From Chrysoporthe austroafricana (taxonomy: Eukaryota; Ascomycota; Sordariomycetes; Diaporthales; Cryphonectriaceae), in the NCBI GenBank assembly GCA_001051155.2, contig JYIP02000008.1, positions 186,001 to 250,000 on the forward strand: a stretch of DNA of 64,000 nucleotides. The letters are read 5' to 3'. This document shows, piece after piece, positions 44,199-55,721 of this stretch. The translations under genes and the position numbers were made by a program. The notes under the pieces are model-generated. The model searched no databases and was not told where the DNA came from. It saw only the letters and a program-made list of their open reading frames with translations. Within the stretch, counting starts at the first letter, position 1; each line of letters starts with the position of its first letter.

Positions 44199-45682
44199 CT
44201 TTGCTCTGCTTCTGGGGTACAGGGGGTCATCGACTAGAAATAGTTTGTGTTAGCAGAGATAGCCCTGGAATTTCGAAATAGCCGACGGCCAGACGTCAGA
44301 TTAGTTGACGGAGTGTTCGCGAAGTATGAAGGGGTGCATTGAGTCTGACAGGCCGAAAAGACTGAGTGGAAGCGACCGTTCAGCGCCTCGTCTTGCGAAT
44401 TTCCTATGACCAAGGATAGTCAGGATCTCTCAATACGAGAGTCACGTGTCCATAAAGTGCTGAATTCCGTGTTCTGTAAACCCCGCCGTCGTGCAGTCTT
44501 TAGCTCGAGTTAAAAAGCGTCAGCTAAGACTTCGGGGCGTTAGCTTTTCGTTCAGCTGCAGTTCAGGCTTATCGAACATCCGTCGAGCAAGGGAACGAGT
44601 TAGCTTCTTTCACTACCTGGAATGACACACTGCTAAATTAGCACAAATTTCCTGCTCGAAAGTGCGCCCACGCATAGGAACCTCGCGTTGATTGGGGTTC
44701 CATTCGAATAAGAGCAGCAAGACCTGTTGAATTTCCTACACAGCGGCTTGTCTGAGCAATCGCTCCTCCTCTCCGAATATCGAATTTGCCGCCTTAATAT
44801 AAGTTGTTACTGTACCCTGAAGTGTTTCGAGCATCTTTTCTAATCTTTGGGCACCTTCGTGCAATCACCGGGAGATGCCGCTTGGTCAACGACGTTCGGG
44901 TGCCAGCCCTCTCAGGTCGAAAACGAGATCCCGCCCACCTTGCTCGATAAATGATAAATCCAGCATATCCCTTGCTACCTACTAAGACTTTTTTTTCAAT
45001 GACATGCAAAGTCCGGAGTCAAGTGGAAGTGCCCCCCCTCCCCGGCCCAAAGAAAAAAGACGAGAAGAAATAGCAAGGACTCTTTGAGTGGTATCCCCAC
45101 TTAGTTGCGACATAGGACAAGCCCAATTCTGTTGTTCAGATTACACTATACCTTAGGACGCGTTAAAAGAGTCTAAGTAGATGCGTAATCTAAATAATGA
45201 TTATCAGAAATATTACCGAAAACCACTGGAATAACATATCTCAAGCCGCTATTTCCTTCAGATAGGAGGACGTAGTTCACAAGCGTGAAGCATAGAACCT
45301 TGTGCTTTTGAGATCATCCCAGACCATATAATCTGAGGGCGTGCGCTTCTGCAACGGTGTCGTCTCTCGAGTCACTCTAACTCGTGCTTGTCCTCCTAAG
45401 GTGTTGATCAAAGTTATTGTCGGTCAGTCATGGCCCATCAGCCCATAACTGCAGATTTATCCATCAATGAGTATATGAAAGCATCTGTGACTAAGAGGCT
45501 GGGGAATCTCTATAAAGCTCCAAAAAATTGACAGCATGGGCCCATTTGCCTCTCTTCCAGCGCCAAGCAGTACAGCACAGCACGAACATCAAGACGACCA
45601 CCACCGAGGATTCTGACGTTCTGACGCCTGCGCACTTCACCTACCAGAGAGTCAACCAAAGAGTGACTCTTTATCCAACAAG
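44199..45682. other. Divergent AT-rich intergenic region
   Basis: 1.5 kb between divergent starts. More AT-rich than the coding flanks, with T/A runs (44990-44998, 45052-45060) and no recognisable gene or complete mobile element. Old decayed repeat sequence is possible but not shown. Confidence 0.45.
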
Positions 45683-46963
45683 ATGCAGGCAAGCTCATCA
45701 GCTCCTCGGGAGCCTTTCCCATATCCTGAGCACATCTACACCATGAAGTGGGTCCGAGCATGTTACATCGCCTTCGAGTCACAAGAACAGTACGACGAGA
45801 CGAAAGCAGAAATTAATTGGCTTTGTCATTTCTGTAAGAGCATCAATCTCGACATGCCTAGGCTTTGTCCGTTTCAAATTGCAGACAAGGGTAAAGGGAA
45901 GGCGATATGTCGTCCGCAGGACCTTCGCAATTTACAGCCTTGTCATCAATGCAAGCGAGAAGGCCCATGCATGAGTGAGGATGGGTGCTGGGTAACTATC
46001 CCGGGCGATGAAACAATGCTGGAAGATCAAGCTACCCAGTTCGCCCAATTACTGATGTTGGGTGTACAAGCTGTGGGCTCCGTACTCGGAAAGGTTGCAG
46101 ATCGCTTTATGGCCTCTCGTCAGTCAAGGAATGTGATGGGCGATGAGCCTTCATCTACACGAGACCGCCGATCAACTCGTCGGGACCGCTCGCAACACCC
46201 TCCAAATTCAAGTCGAAGCTTTCATAATTCTAAAAAACGATCGTCCAGTACTTCTACTACCTCAACTCGACGTAGTCGCTCTTCTGCCCGGACAGAAAGC
46301 GGCTCTCAATACTACTCCCAACAAGAAGACCGGCAGCGTTATTCTCAGGCACAGTACTTTCAAGATCCCGAACCAGCACAACACTATGTCCAGCCTACCT
46401 TCCCTCGTCAACCTGACTCAGAATCACTGGCCGTTAACACGGGGTCAGGATCAGACTATCCTGAACGAGGTCGCACGCGAACCCGGTATGACGATGATGA
46501 ACGAAGACAGGGGCGCCATCAATCTAGACACTCGCGTACCAGTCCCCGGTATCAAGGCGTGACATCTACGGGTACCCAGTATAGGGACTATCATGTTACA
46601 AGGAACACCACCGTATCTATTCCAGTTGACTACCCTTACACGGTACGACTGTCTTCCATTCCTCCTAGACAGCATGGTACCCCAGCAAGGGAGTACGAGT
46701 CTGACCGCGACTTTCGAAGCCGCTCTACCACTCCGATGCCTAGGACTTTCTATGCTCAGGGTACAGCAAGCCGTGGTCGAACGTATGATGAAGATCGATA
46801 CGAGTCCGAGTCGGGGCAGTCCGGAGCTTCAGACAACACAAGTGGACATAGCTCTCCTGTGCGGAGTGAGCGAACATATCGACATGACAATCATCGCCAT
46901 AGCACCCGGAGAGAGCCAAGTAGGCGCAGGCATGATGACTTGGACTGCCGACGAGGCTATTGA
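45683..46963 (+). CDS. Orphan protein with two Cys-pair motifs and an Arg/Ser-rich tail
   Basis: A single 426-aa frame from ATG 45683. The N-terminal 110 residues look folded and hold three Cys clusters: WLCHFCKSINL with CPF, then CHQCKREGPCMSEDGCW, a pattern that could bind one or two zinc ions. A short hydrophobic helix follows (QFAQLLMLGVQAVGSVLGKVA). Residues about 150-426 are disordered and very rich in Ser, Arg, Tyr, Gln and Thr, with many RS/SR and DYP/RY repeats and no Lys-rich signal. I do not recognise a family. The tail resembles RNA-binding or condensate-forming low-complexity regions. It may be lineage-specific. No introns. Confidence 0.6.
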   Translation: MQASSSAPREPFPYPEHIYTMKWVRACYIAFESQEQYDETKAEINWLCHFCKSINLDMPRLCPFQIADKGKGKAICRPQDLRNLQPCHQCKREGPCMSEDGCWVTIPGDETMLEDQATQFAQLLMLGVQAVGSVLGKVADRFMASRQSRNVMGDEPSSTRDRRSTRRDRSQHPPNSSRSFHNSKKRSSSTSTTSTRRSRSSARTESGSQYYSQQEDRQRYSQAQYFQDPEPAQHYVQPTFPRQPDSESLAVNTGSGSDYPERGRTRTRYDDDERRQGRHQSRHSRTSPRYQGVTSTGTQYRDYHVTRNTTVSIPVDYPYTVRLSSIPPRQHGTPAREYESDRDFRSRSTTPMPRTFYAQGTASRGRTYDEDRYESESGQSGASDNTSGHSSPVRSERTYRHDNHRHSTRREPSRRRHDDLDCRRGY

Positions 46964-47450
46964 TCATCATATAGCTAAGTTTGAGTAATTGAGCAGACTG
47001 AGATGAAATCAGGCTTTCTGTTTCCTGATCTTGTACACATACTCTGCGAGTGGCCGTCTTGGGCCTTAGAAGACAGTGTAGAGGGCGTGGAGAACGCGAT
47101 AGACTGTTATGCTGCAACCGGGAATATCTGCCGACCTTTCAAAGGAGTCTTTATAGGATCCGGGGCCGAAATAGAGGCAAGCATGGAGGTTATTGGCGCC
47201 GCTATGATATCGGTAGTCGCGGGAATAGAAGGCGGCATTGAGGTAGTTTCAGATGTGGAGGCCGCTGACGGCTCTGGAGAAGATGACCACTGTGAAGAGG
47301 CTAAACCCGGATAAGGCAGAGACGGCGCCTTGGAAGAAGGCACCAGATGCAAGCCGTCCTGGCCAAAATGGTGGGCGTGATAGGAGCAGAAGCTGACTGT
47401 GAAACAGATAAACACATAGGGGCCAGAGATGGCGCGATATGAATAGCAGC
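46964..47450. other. Convergent region that may contain an extra exon
   Basis: 487 bp. The minus strand keeps an open frame down to 47107 with composition like the tail of the neighbouring minus-strand gene, and a donor overlaps that gene's stop codon. It may be an alternative third exon. Otherwise nothing is seen. Confidence 0.4.
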
Positions 47451-48963
47451 TTACTGTGGGCCATCCAAATTCAAGGAGGCCATAGCTTGCGTGATGTCAA
47501 GAATAGATTGAGATTGGTCTGAGTTGGTCCAATCCATAGCGTCCATAGAGGGTGGAGCAGCTGGCGAGGCCGTCCAATCCATGGAGTCCAGAGAGGGTGC
47601 GGTGGTAGCATAAGCCTGCTGTGGGATAGTCGGATTGGTAGAGACCAGAGACGGTGCGATAAGCGTGTTGACCATAGGTGGTGGTGGCATTGTAGGCATA
47701 GTAGCAGAATTTGGGGCGAGTCGAGGCACAATAGAGAGCGTGATGACCGCGGCAAGGGATGGAGCCGACTGCTGGACTGATAGAGGTCTGGGAGCCGAGA
47801 GGGGGATGAGGTCGAAGAGAGCCTTTGCAGGCGTGGGCTCGGGAGAAAACGCAGGGGAGAATGCTGGATAGTACTTCGCAACGCGGGCGCGGAAGTCTGG
47901 GGAGGGATAGTCACGGGGGAAACTGAGGGCGTCGTCGAGGGTCGTATATCGCTTAGACCATGGGTGGAATAAATCGTGGCAGCATGGGCACACTGAGATG
48001 ATAATTAGCCTGTGGTCCCTACGAGTAAGCAGAGCACAGTGAGGTCTTACCGCGCATCATCTCGCCCTTGTTCCGTATAAACTCTTGTATCCTCCGTTCG
48101 CACTCAGCCTGTGGGGTTTTGAGACCGTCCAGAGACACATATGGGGCTGGCTGCTGGAAGTTCTGGGACTGCGGCAGCCAGCTCATTGCGTCTGCCCGCG
48201 GGTAATTCTTCAGGTCAAAGAGGTTTCCGAGGGAATTCTTCTTCTTCTCGGTAGCTTCCAGGATTTCGGACAGCTTGATTCTCTCCTTTTGAAGATGAAA
48301 CCATGCGTTACGCTTGACGGTCAGACGGGCTTTGGCATAGTCGGTATCACCTATGGCTTTGTAGACGCGTGGGCCGACTTGATGCTTCAACCAGCGCACA
48401 AAAAGCGACTGCGATGGTTCGTCGCGGATCGGATGCTCCCAGATGACCACTCCGCCGCTGGTGTGGAAGTACTGTCTGTTTTGCGCGGGTTCCCAGTCGC
48501 GGACCTTCTTTCCGATAAGGAATCCAGCAGAGCGGATGTCCTTCATGAGCTGGTTGTTGTCCGAGTCCCACTGGACGATCTGCTTTGACAGCAGCTCGAT
48601 CTGGTGTTTTACCTTGCGTTCCTCTTTCTGGAGAGATCTGAGCTGCGCTTGGATACACTCCTCGAGGTGAAGGCATAGGAAGTTTTTGAAAGGGGGCTGG
48701 CCAGCGATAGTCTGTAGGGACATGCAAAACGCCACGAGGCAGCTGAAAATGGCCAAGATGACGGCTGAGATGTAGGTGACCTTGGCAGTATAGCAGACAA
48801 TGGTGGAGATGGCTCCAAAGACGAGACGGAAGAGAGATGAGACCGAAGGGACTTTACCATAGAAGACGAACCAAAAGCAAAGGGCAGTCAACAACATCTC
48901 GGGGATCGGCATAGAGTCAGACACGTTCGACGACGAGTCCATTTTGGCGGCCGTGACAAGCAT
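47451..48963 (-). CDS. Orphan membrane protein with coiled coil and C-terminal CPCC motif
   Basis: Exons 48051-48963 and 47451-47992; the 58-bp intron (donor GTAAGA, acceptor CTCAG) joins EMMR-V-CPCC in phase 1, giving 484 aa. Two hydrophobic stretches near 20-40 (MLLTALCFWFVFYG) and 45-80 (LFRLVFGAISTIVCYTAKV, ISAVILAIFSCLVAF) predict two or three membrane helices. A charged coiled coil follows (about 95-150, RSLQKEERKVKHQIELL). The middle domain has YFHTSGGVVIWEHPIRDE. After the junction CPCCHDLFHPW gives a C-x-C-C group, and the end is Pro/Ala/Ser-rich with two MDWT repeats (DSMDWTASPA, DAMDWTNSD). I do not recognise the family. ATG 48963 or the ATG eight codons on could start it. It lies downstream, in tandem, of SPC7. 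Confidence 0.65.
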
Positions 48964-49075
48964 AGTTAAACAATGATAGGTGAGTGAGTAGGTAACTGAG
49001 TAGTGGATAGATAGGCCGACGCGTTGTCGAACGGAGACAGGTAGAGTCGAGTCAGATATATTGCTGACTGAAGCG

Positions 49076-49105
49076 TGGTAGGTAGGTAGGTAGGCAGGTA
49101 GTTAG
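49076..49105. repeat. GGTA tetranucleotide repeat
   Basis: About seven GGTA/GGCA/GTTA units in a row, upstream of the membrane-protein gene. Confidence 0.85.
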
Positions 49106-49366
49106 ACTGAGTGAACGTAGGTCGCGAGTTGTACTACTGGACACTCGATGAGAGGGTGGTCAAACGGACCGATACTGTCGATTAGAAGAAGGGTAACAAC
49201 CAAAGTGTAAGAGAACAGAATCAAGATCAGTTGGTTCAGGGAACGCGATGAGAGAATGAACGCAATATCCTAGTATTGCGATGAGATCCGTTCGATGTAG
49301 TTGTTATCTGTGGGGAGAAAGGAAGCAGACGGAGGTATGCGGTTGTTGTAGATAGCTTCAAGAAGT

Positions 49367-49388
49367 TATATATATATATATATATATA
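49367..49388. repeat. (TA)11 microsatellite
   Basis: Twenty-two bases of uninterrupted TA, self-complementary, in the 5' flank of the minus-strand membrane-protein gene. Confidence 0.95.
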
Positions 49389-49842
49389 CGTTGAAGGCGC
49401 GTCGAGGTAAGAAACTTGGGCCATACAGAACAATAGCTGCAAGCTACTAGCGTTATATATTTATTTATTTATTTTCATACTTCTAGAAAACACATGAATA
49501 GAAATGAATGAAAAACGTAAATTTGACCAGCTGCGCGATTGTTCTCTAGCCTATCACTCAATTGACAGATGAAAAGTCTACGTTTAGAAAAAAAAACGAA
49601 ATTTATAAATTCATTCATTCACTTCTGCATTCCAACTTTCCTACGCTGGCATTGATACCAACAATTCTTCACCCATTATGATCCTACTGCTGATATAGAC
49701 CCTCAGAGTCACTGCGAAGAACATGATGGTATTTATTTAGAAAGAAGTAGTTGAAGAAGAATCTATGACTACCCGTGACTACCGTTGACCTCTACTAGCC
49801 TTGTACATCACGACGAGAGGCCATAGTGAGGTCTCCCTGAGC

Positions 49843-52800
49843 TTATTTCTTACCCCGCGCCAACAACTTGCCACGTAAATCGAGCACCGCATCACACCAC
49901 AACTCTGTCTGCTTCCACTTGGGATCATGGACTCGATCGCCGACCCTAGTCGCGAGGAACTCGGCCAACTTGGCGGCATTAAACTGCTCACCGTAAACAA
50001 CACCCGCTCGAGCTGACACCATGAAGTCGAGGCCCTTAGGGCCTGCTGAGCTATGTATGTCCATAACAGTCTCTACCTTCGTTTTCAGGGGGGCCAAAAG
50101 GAAGGAAGACCTGATGGCAATTGAGGAGTCTGAGATGCGGGTTACCGTTGTAGGAAATGTGAGGTTGAGCTGATACACCTGATTGGCTAGCGCGTCGGCA
50201 CGATCCCACGCCACACTGACCACTTTGAGCATGCGGCTCACTCTAGTGCGGGACTGCGGCAATCCACGAATGTAGTGACGGATGCACTGCAGGCAAAATT
50301 CGATCTCCGGTGTTGGTAGCCGAGAACTTTGATCTCGAGTTGCTGCAACGTACCAGAGATCAATCCGGGAATTTTGCTGTCCCGGCTTGAACGAAGCAAC
50401 ATCGAAGACAAGCTCAATCTCCCGCCGGTAGGTCATTGATACACCCGTGCCCTGCACGCCCGTGATAGCCCAGCCGTGTTGTTTCTCAATGGCGTTCACT
50501 TTAGCTTTCAGAGCACCAATCTCGGAAGAGCTCCAACCGCGACAATCTTGGCGGATTTTTTCGGCCTCTCTGATGTCCGAGTTGCAGCTTTGTTTCTGCT
50601 CAGCCAGTTGACCAATACTGTGCTCAGTCTCTCGAAGTTGTTCTTGGAGAAGTGCAATCTTTCGTGCTTTTGACTCGATATGCTCTTCAACAGCGAGGAG
50701 ATCCGAGCGAGCAGACTCCAACTCTTGAGGATCACAATCTTGCAGCTCGCTGGCGACAGCCTCGAGATGCTCACATTCCCGGCCCAAAGCCTCCGACTGC
50801 TTCATCATAGCCGGCAGAATAGATGATAGCAGCTTCTGTTGCTTATCGAAAAATTTCTCGTCCATCGTCATGCCCTCAGCAGTTTTGATCAGACCCTCCT
50901 TCAAACCGTCTTGCAGCTTCATACGCCATTCGTACCACATTGCCTTGCTCAGAAGTCGAGCGTGGGTCTTGACATTCTTGAACTGATTGTCCATTAACGT
51001 CTTGAACTCAGGTGAGGCTGAAATGTACTCTTTGAAGAGGGGCGGATTCTCCGCGAAAGTTTCTGTCTCAATTTCGCGGACGATTCGACGACCCTCGGAG
51101 ATATATTTCTTCAATTCGCGACAAGAGTGCTGGTATAGCTCGAGCATCGGCACTGTACAAGCTCCTGCAATTACGCACTTCTCCAAGGAAACGTCTTCTT
51201 TGCCATCAGCAGACAGGCTGTCTTTCCGTGCGGAGGGCATGACTGTGTTCCGGCGCTTGGTTGTTGTTAGTTCCATGAAGCGGATGCTGGTCATATTGAG
51301 GAAGTCTTGTAGATGGAGTCTGTCTTCGTCATCGCTTGGCTGCAAGTCGGCGAGGTTTGCAGACGGAGTTGCATTGAAATTGATGGTTGTTGAAGGCTGG
51401 TCGTCGACAACATTCTTAAAGCGACCTTGATCCTTCGGTGTCGTGACTTTGGCACCCTTATGCGGAGATCGCCTGGTCGTAGGTGTGATCTTGTCGTCGG
51501 CATCGTCCAGTCGGCTGACGGTGGCTCGGGAGCCTGTTGTTTCAGCCTTTGATGGTGGCTGCTGTAGTCGGATGTTCTTGACTGGACTGCTCTGAAGCCC
51601 TTTAAGCCTCTTTACACCATCCTGTTCTTCAGCGTCGCTGTCATTATCTAGCTCCGATGGACGCTTCCCGAGAAGACCCCTGGCACTGCCGACGTGCAAG
51701 CTCTTGCGACCCCTAAGAGGATTCTTCTTCGGAGACAGTCCCGAGATTAGCTCCTTCAGATTGAGAGTAGCCTCGCGTTCGTCTGACCCGCCATCCGCCT
51801 CCTTCTCCATAATGCGTCGGCTACTTTCACGATTTTGATCTTCGCAGCGTTCTCGGTCGATTTCCTCCTCCAGCGCCTTCGGATCCTCGAAAGCAACCAT
51901 CTTCCTCTGCCCGGGGAGCGGTATTGGACTAAAAGCAGCAGCACTGTCGCCGATGGAACTGCGACGGTCGAGGATTTCTGTGACTCGCGGGGAGCCAATT
52001 CCGTTCCGATCAATACCAATACCTGAAAGCCTTGGTCGTTGGGGTGTGAGCACCACGAGCGGAAGCGTTGAGTCCTGCTGAAAAAGACTGGTTGACAGTT
52101 TCGTAGACGATCTGGACAAGTTCGGCGTCGGCTTTGCTTGTGGCGACGGACCTTGGGCAGCCAAGACTCCTCTCCCTGGCGAAGGAGTGCGACTCGTGCT
52201 TCGTATCAGGCTGTGGGATGGCGACGCGGGGCCTTGAGAGCGCGTCTTTCGCTGAGAAACAGGTGTCGCGCTGATACCCTTTGGAGGTGACGTGGGCGTC
52301 GTGGGGAAGAGCAACCCACTACTTCGCCGGAGGCCCTTACCACGGAACGCTGATAGACTTGGAGATTCCTGTGAGCCTTTTCCAGTACTAGACCGAAGCC
52401 GTTCTGGTGATGACTTCTTTGAAACGGATTCGGTAATATCTGTCGTCTCGGGCTGGTCAACTTCTTGCTCCATAAGCTGTTTGGCTGCCGCCCTGCTCTC
52501 GGATGTGGGTTGAGATTGGAGAATGGCACCGACAGCTGTCGTGATGTCCATGCCCACAGTGTCGTTGCCGCCAGCACCCTGATCAGCATCTGCGTTGCTG
52601 GCGGGTAGAATCCGGCCCACAACACCCATATCCAACGTCATCTCCATAGGCGTATTGTCGTCAGCTGGATCCTTGACTGGCGAGGAGCTCTGTTGGAAAG
52701 ATTCTCGCAATTGCTTGTTCTTAGCAGCCAACACACGACCCATTACAGTTGTCAACTCCATTGACATCTCCTCATCACTCTGGTGACCTGAGTCTGCGTC

Positions 52801-54293
52801 TGACGCAGGTTCTCGTTGGATGGCACCAACCGCTGTGGTGAATTCCATTGTTTGGTCTTCTTGGGCGAACCCGTCGTCTCCCGGTTGCCCATCTGATTCA
52901 TTCACTTGTTGTAGAATGCCACCGTATGCATTTGTCACGTCCATTGACATGTCGACGGGCGAAGACGGTGAGTTAGGGTCTATGATGCCACCGACAGCAT
53001 TCGTAATGTCCATATCCATGCCCATCTCAGTCTCATCACCATCATCTTTCAGAGGACTCAGCTTGAGAGGGCTTGATGACGGTAAGCTGTTCTCTGATGG
53101 GATCTCCTCTGGTGGAGCTGCTGCTTGCTGCTGTCGTTGTCTTGCGTTCTTGCCCCAGCCCACAAATCCTGGGATGACCTCCTCGTCCTCGTCTGGTTCT
53201 CGTGCCTGGTTGACGGCTCGCCGAGCAGCCTCTCTCAAAGCCCCGTCTAGGCTCGATGTTGTCTCCTCGTCATCCACCCCATATCTGGTGGAAGCCAGTG
53301 ATACAGACGTCATCTCCTCTGCCTCCACAGTCACCATCGTCCCATCACTGTCGGAGTCGCTATCAGAGTTAGAGGCCTCCGTCTGTACTTCCGCGACATC
53401 GTCACCTTCGTCCGAGTCAGAGTCATAGACCGTGGAGGCCATGGTATCATCGCCATAATCATCAAAATTGCTCTCAGAAACCACGCCGGAGCTTCTCCTT
53501 CGATTTTTCTGATGCAAACGACGCTGGTCCTCTGGTGACTCTGCAACGGTCTCTTCAGCCTGCTCCGGTGGTGTGGAAGGAGAGCTGGACGCATCTCCAT
53601 CGTTGTTCTCTGTCTCACGTGGAGCTGGCGACTTTGGGGCAATAGATGACGCCCTACGTGTGGATTCCGTCGACGTCGTCGAATCCTGCATATACTCGAC
53701 CTCGTGGAATGTATGAAGAGTAGCCTCGGCAGCAAACGACACTCGACGGTTTGCCAGTGACTTTCGCCGAGCCTCCCTCCTGTCCTTGATCTCTTTCTCT
53801 AATGCTACCCTCTCGCGCTCCTCCCGCTCTCGTGCCGCGGCTTGTTGTTCCTCCTCAGTCCGCAACGCAATCTTGGTACCCAACGTGCCACTGCTATCAT
53901 TGTTGGAGTGATTCGTTAGGGTTTCGGTGCCTGGAGGATTGGCTGCTTTGAAGACTTTCGATTTGAATGACGGTATCTCCGGTAGAGGCATGGTTGGCTT
54001 GAGGATAGATCGAGGTGCCGGTCGAGGGGGGCCGGCAAGTGACTGTTGTCGGGTCAGGGATTGTTAACATTGGAGCAAGAATGAAGTGACGGTACCACTC
54101 GACGGTTCCCTGAACCTGCCTTGAGAGCATCTAGTCCTCCTGGACCCATACTCTTGCTGCGCGACTTCGCCTTCTTCCTGTTCTCCGCAAGAGTTGGGCC
54201 AGCTCCCAGATCAACGGTCGCATTGTCTTTGTCCACAGCGCTTGTTGACTTACGCGTGCGGCGCGTTGTCGGTAGAGTAGTGTCGCCAGCCAT
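49843..54293 (-). CDS. SPC7: Kinetochore scaffold Spc7/KNL1
   Basis: Exons 54096-54293 and 49843-54042; the 53-bp intron (donor GTACCG, branch CCTGAC, acceptor AACAG) is phase 0. The protein has 1465 aa. The N-terminus has both PP1-binding motifs: SILK (78-81, RSILKP just after the junction) and RVSF (166-169, NRRVSFAAEA). Six MELT-like repeats follow at about residues 410-605: MDITNAVGGI, MDVTNAYGGI, MEFTTAVGAI, MELTTVMGRV, MEMTLDMGVVG and MDITTAVGAI. When phosphorylated by Mps1 these recruit Bub1-Bub3. The C-terminal third is a long coiled coil (from about ISEGRRIVREIE to REAEKIRQD) followed by an RWD-type domain that binds the Mis12 complex. Spc7 links the outer kinetochore to the spindle checkpoint. 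Head-to-head with RPS11. Confidence 0.94.
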
Positions 54294-54856
54294 GGTTGAG
54301 TGATTGACTATAAGAGTTCGCGACACGTTGAACAGGGAGATTTAGATCTATGAGCATGACCGCGTTATGGAGTGCAATGGTTGTGGAACTCCAAGTTGAA
54401 GTGGGTTTGGGTTGCCGGGCCATAAGAGAGTAAACATTTGGACCGTCAAGCGCGTCTGCCCAGGACGCTAGGGGTAGTGGGGTATATCCTTAGCGCTTTG
54501 GATGGGGTGAATGTAAAAAGACCGCAACGCCACTCTTATGTGGCTGGTGAATGGAAGAAATGGGATAGTGTGCTGTGGCGTTGCAACGCTCGGACCAGGT
54601 CAGAAATTGTTGTGGGATCTCCGATTTTCTGCCTTTTGCCTTTTGCAGGTGGATTCTTGCTTTCGAACTTCTGAACCTCAATCGCCCAGCAGCCATTCGG
54701 TCAACTTGTGAGTACCGCCAATCCCGTCCTCTCAACTTCCATTGCCGAAATCTATCGAATCGAATCAAGCGAAGTTGACCATTGATAATTTCTGACAGAA
54801 TCGCGAAGTCGCATCCATCGCCCCTACCTTTGCGACCGACAAGAACATCCGCAACC
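54294..54856. promoter_or_regulatory. Bidirectional promoter, SPC7/RPS11
   Basis: 563 bp between the two start codons. It has T/C-rich tracts on the RPS11 side, including TTTTGCCTTTTGCAG near 54636-54650 that could be the end of a 5' UTR intron, as is common for ribosomal protein genes. No TATA box seen. Confidence 0.45.
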
Positions 54857-55721
54857 ATGGCTACCGAGTTGACCGTCCAGTCCGAGAGGGCTTTCCAGAA
54901 GCAGCCTCACGTCTCTCTAGTTACCAAGAGCAAGACCAAGCGCCCTGGCAAGGGTGGCGTGAGTGGCCCCTGATTTGATCAACGACCTCGATGTCGCGAA
55001 CGTCGTGAAGGCGGAGAGAGAAGTTCGGATAACTGACGGACTGGAACAGCGTCGGTGGTACAAGGATGTTGGTCTGGGTTTCCGCACCCCCAAGACTGCC
55101 ATTGAGGGCCAGTACATTGGTACGTGAGGGCACACGATTTTTTATGTTCTCCGGGAGACATTGAGATACCTCAAGACAGCTGGCGCGCTTGTGACCGGAC
55201 CATTGTGGGGTTCAAGAGGAGGCACGCGCTCGAATGTGGTTCTTCGAGTATGGGAAGGAGGGGAACCCGAAGCTGTTCCCACGATGGGCCGACAAAGATT
55301 TTTCGTGGCAGTGAACAAGTACTGACCCTGATGCCTCAACAGACAAGAAGTGCCCTTTCACCGGTCTCGTCTCCATCCGTGGCCGTATCCTGACCGGCAC
55401 CGTCGTCTCCACCAAGATGCACCGTACCATCATCATCCGCCGCGAGTACCTCCACTTCATTCCCAAGTACGCCCGTTACGAGAAGCGACACAAGAACTTG
55501 GCTGCCCACGTCTCCCCTGCTTTCCGTGTCGAGGAGGGTGACCAAGTCACCGTTGGACAGTGCCGACCTCTGAGCAAGACTGTAGGTTATCGCAGACAAC
55601 AGACTCTGCACACGCGAGTCGCAGGAGACGTAATAAGGCTGACATGTCTTAGGTCCGATTCAATGTCCTCCGCGTGCTGCCTCGCACCGGTAAGGCTGTC
55701 AAGTCGTTCACCAAGTTCTAA
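54857..55721 (+). CDS. RPS11: 40S ribosomal protein S11 (uS17)
   Basis: Exons 54857-54958, 55050-55119, 55343-55581 and 55653-55721, phases consistent, 159 aa. The start is [18 protein letters not shown], preceded by CGCAACC, a good fungal start context. Family landmarks: [92 protein letters not shown] and the end [22 protein letters not shown]. uS17 sits in the body of the small ribosomal subunit and contacts 18S rRNA. Intron-rich 5' half is normal for this gene in ascomycetes. Confidence 0.97.

Larger units (their letters stand above)
48964..49842. other. Repeat-rich intergenic region
   Basis: 879 bp between the SPC7 stop and the membrane-protein start. It contains GGTA repeats (49076-49105), a (TA)11 run (49367-49388) and a TTTA-rich tract (about 49452-49475). 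No gene. Confidence 0.55.

Noticed and set aside
47003..47314. 103-codon plus-strand frame
   Set aside because: No motif; opposite strand fits better as the possible third exon of the neighbouring gene.
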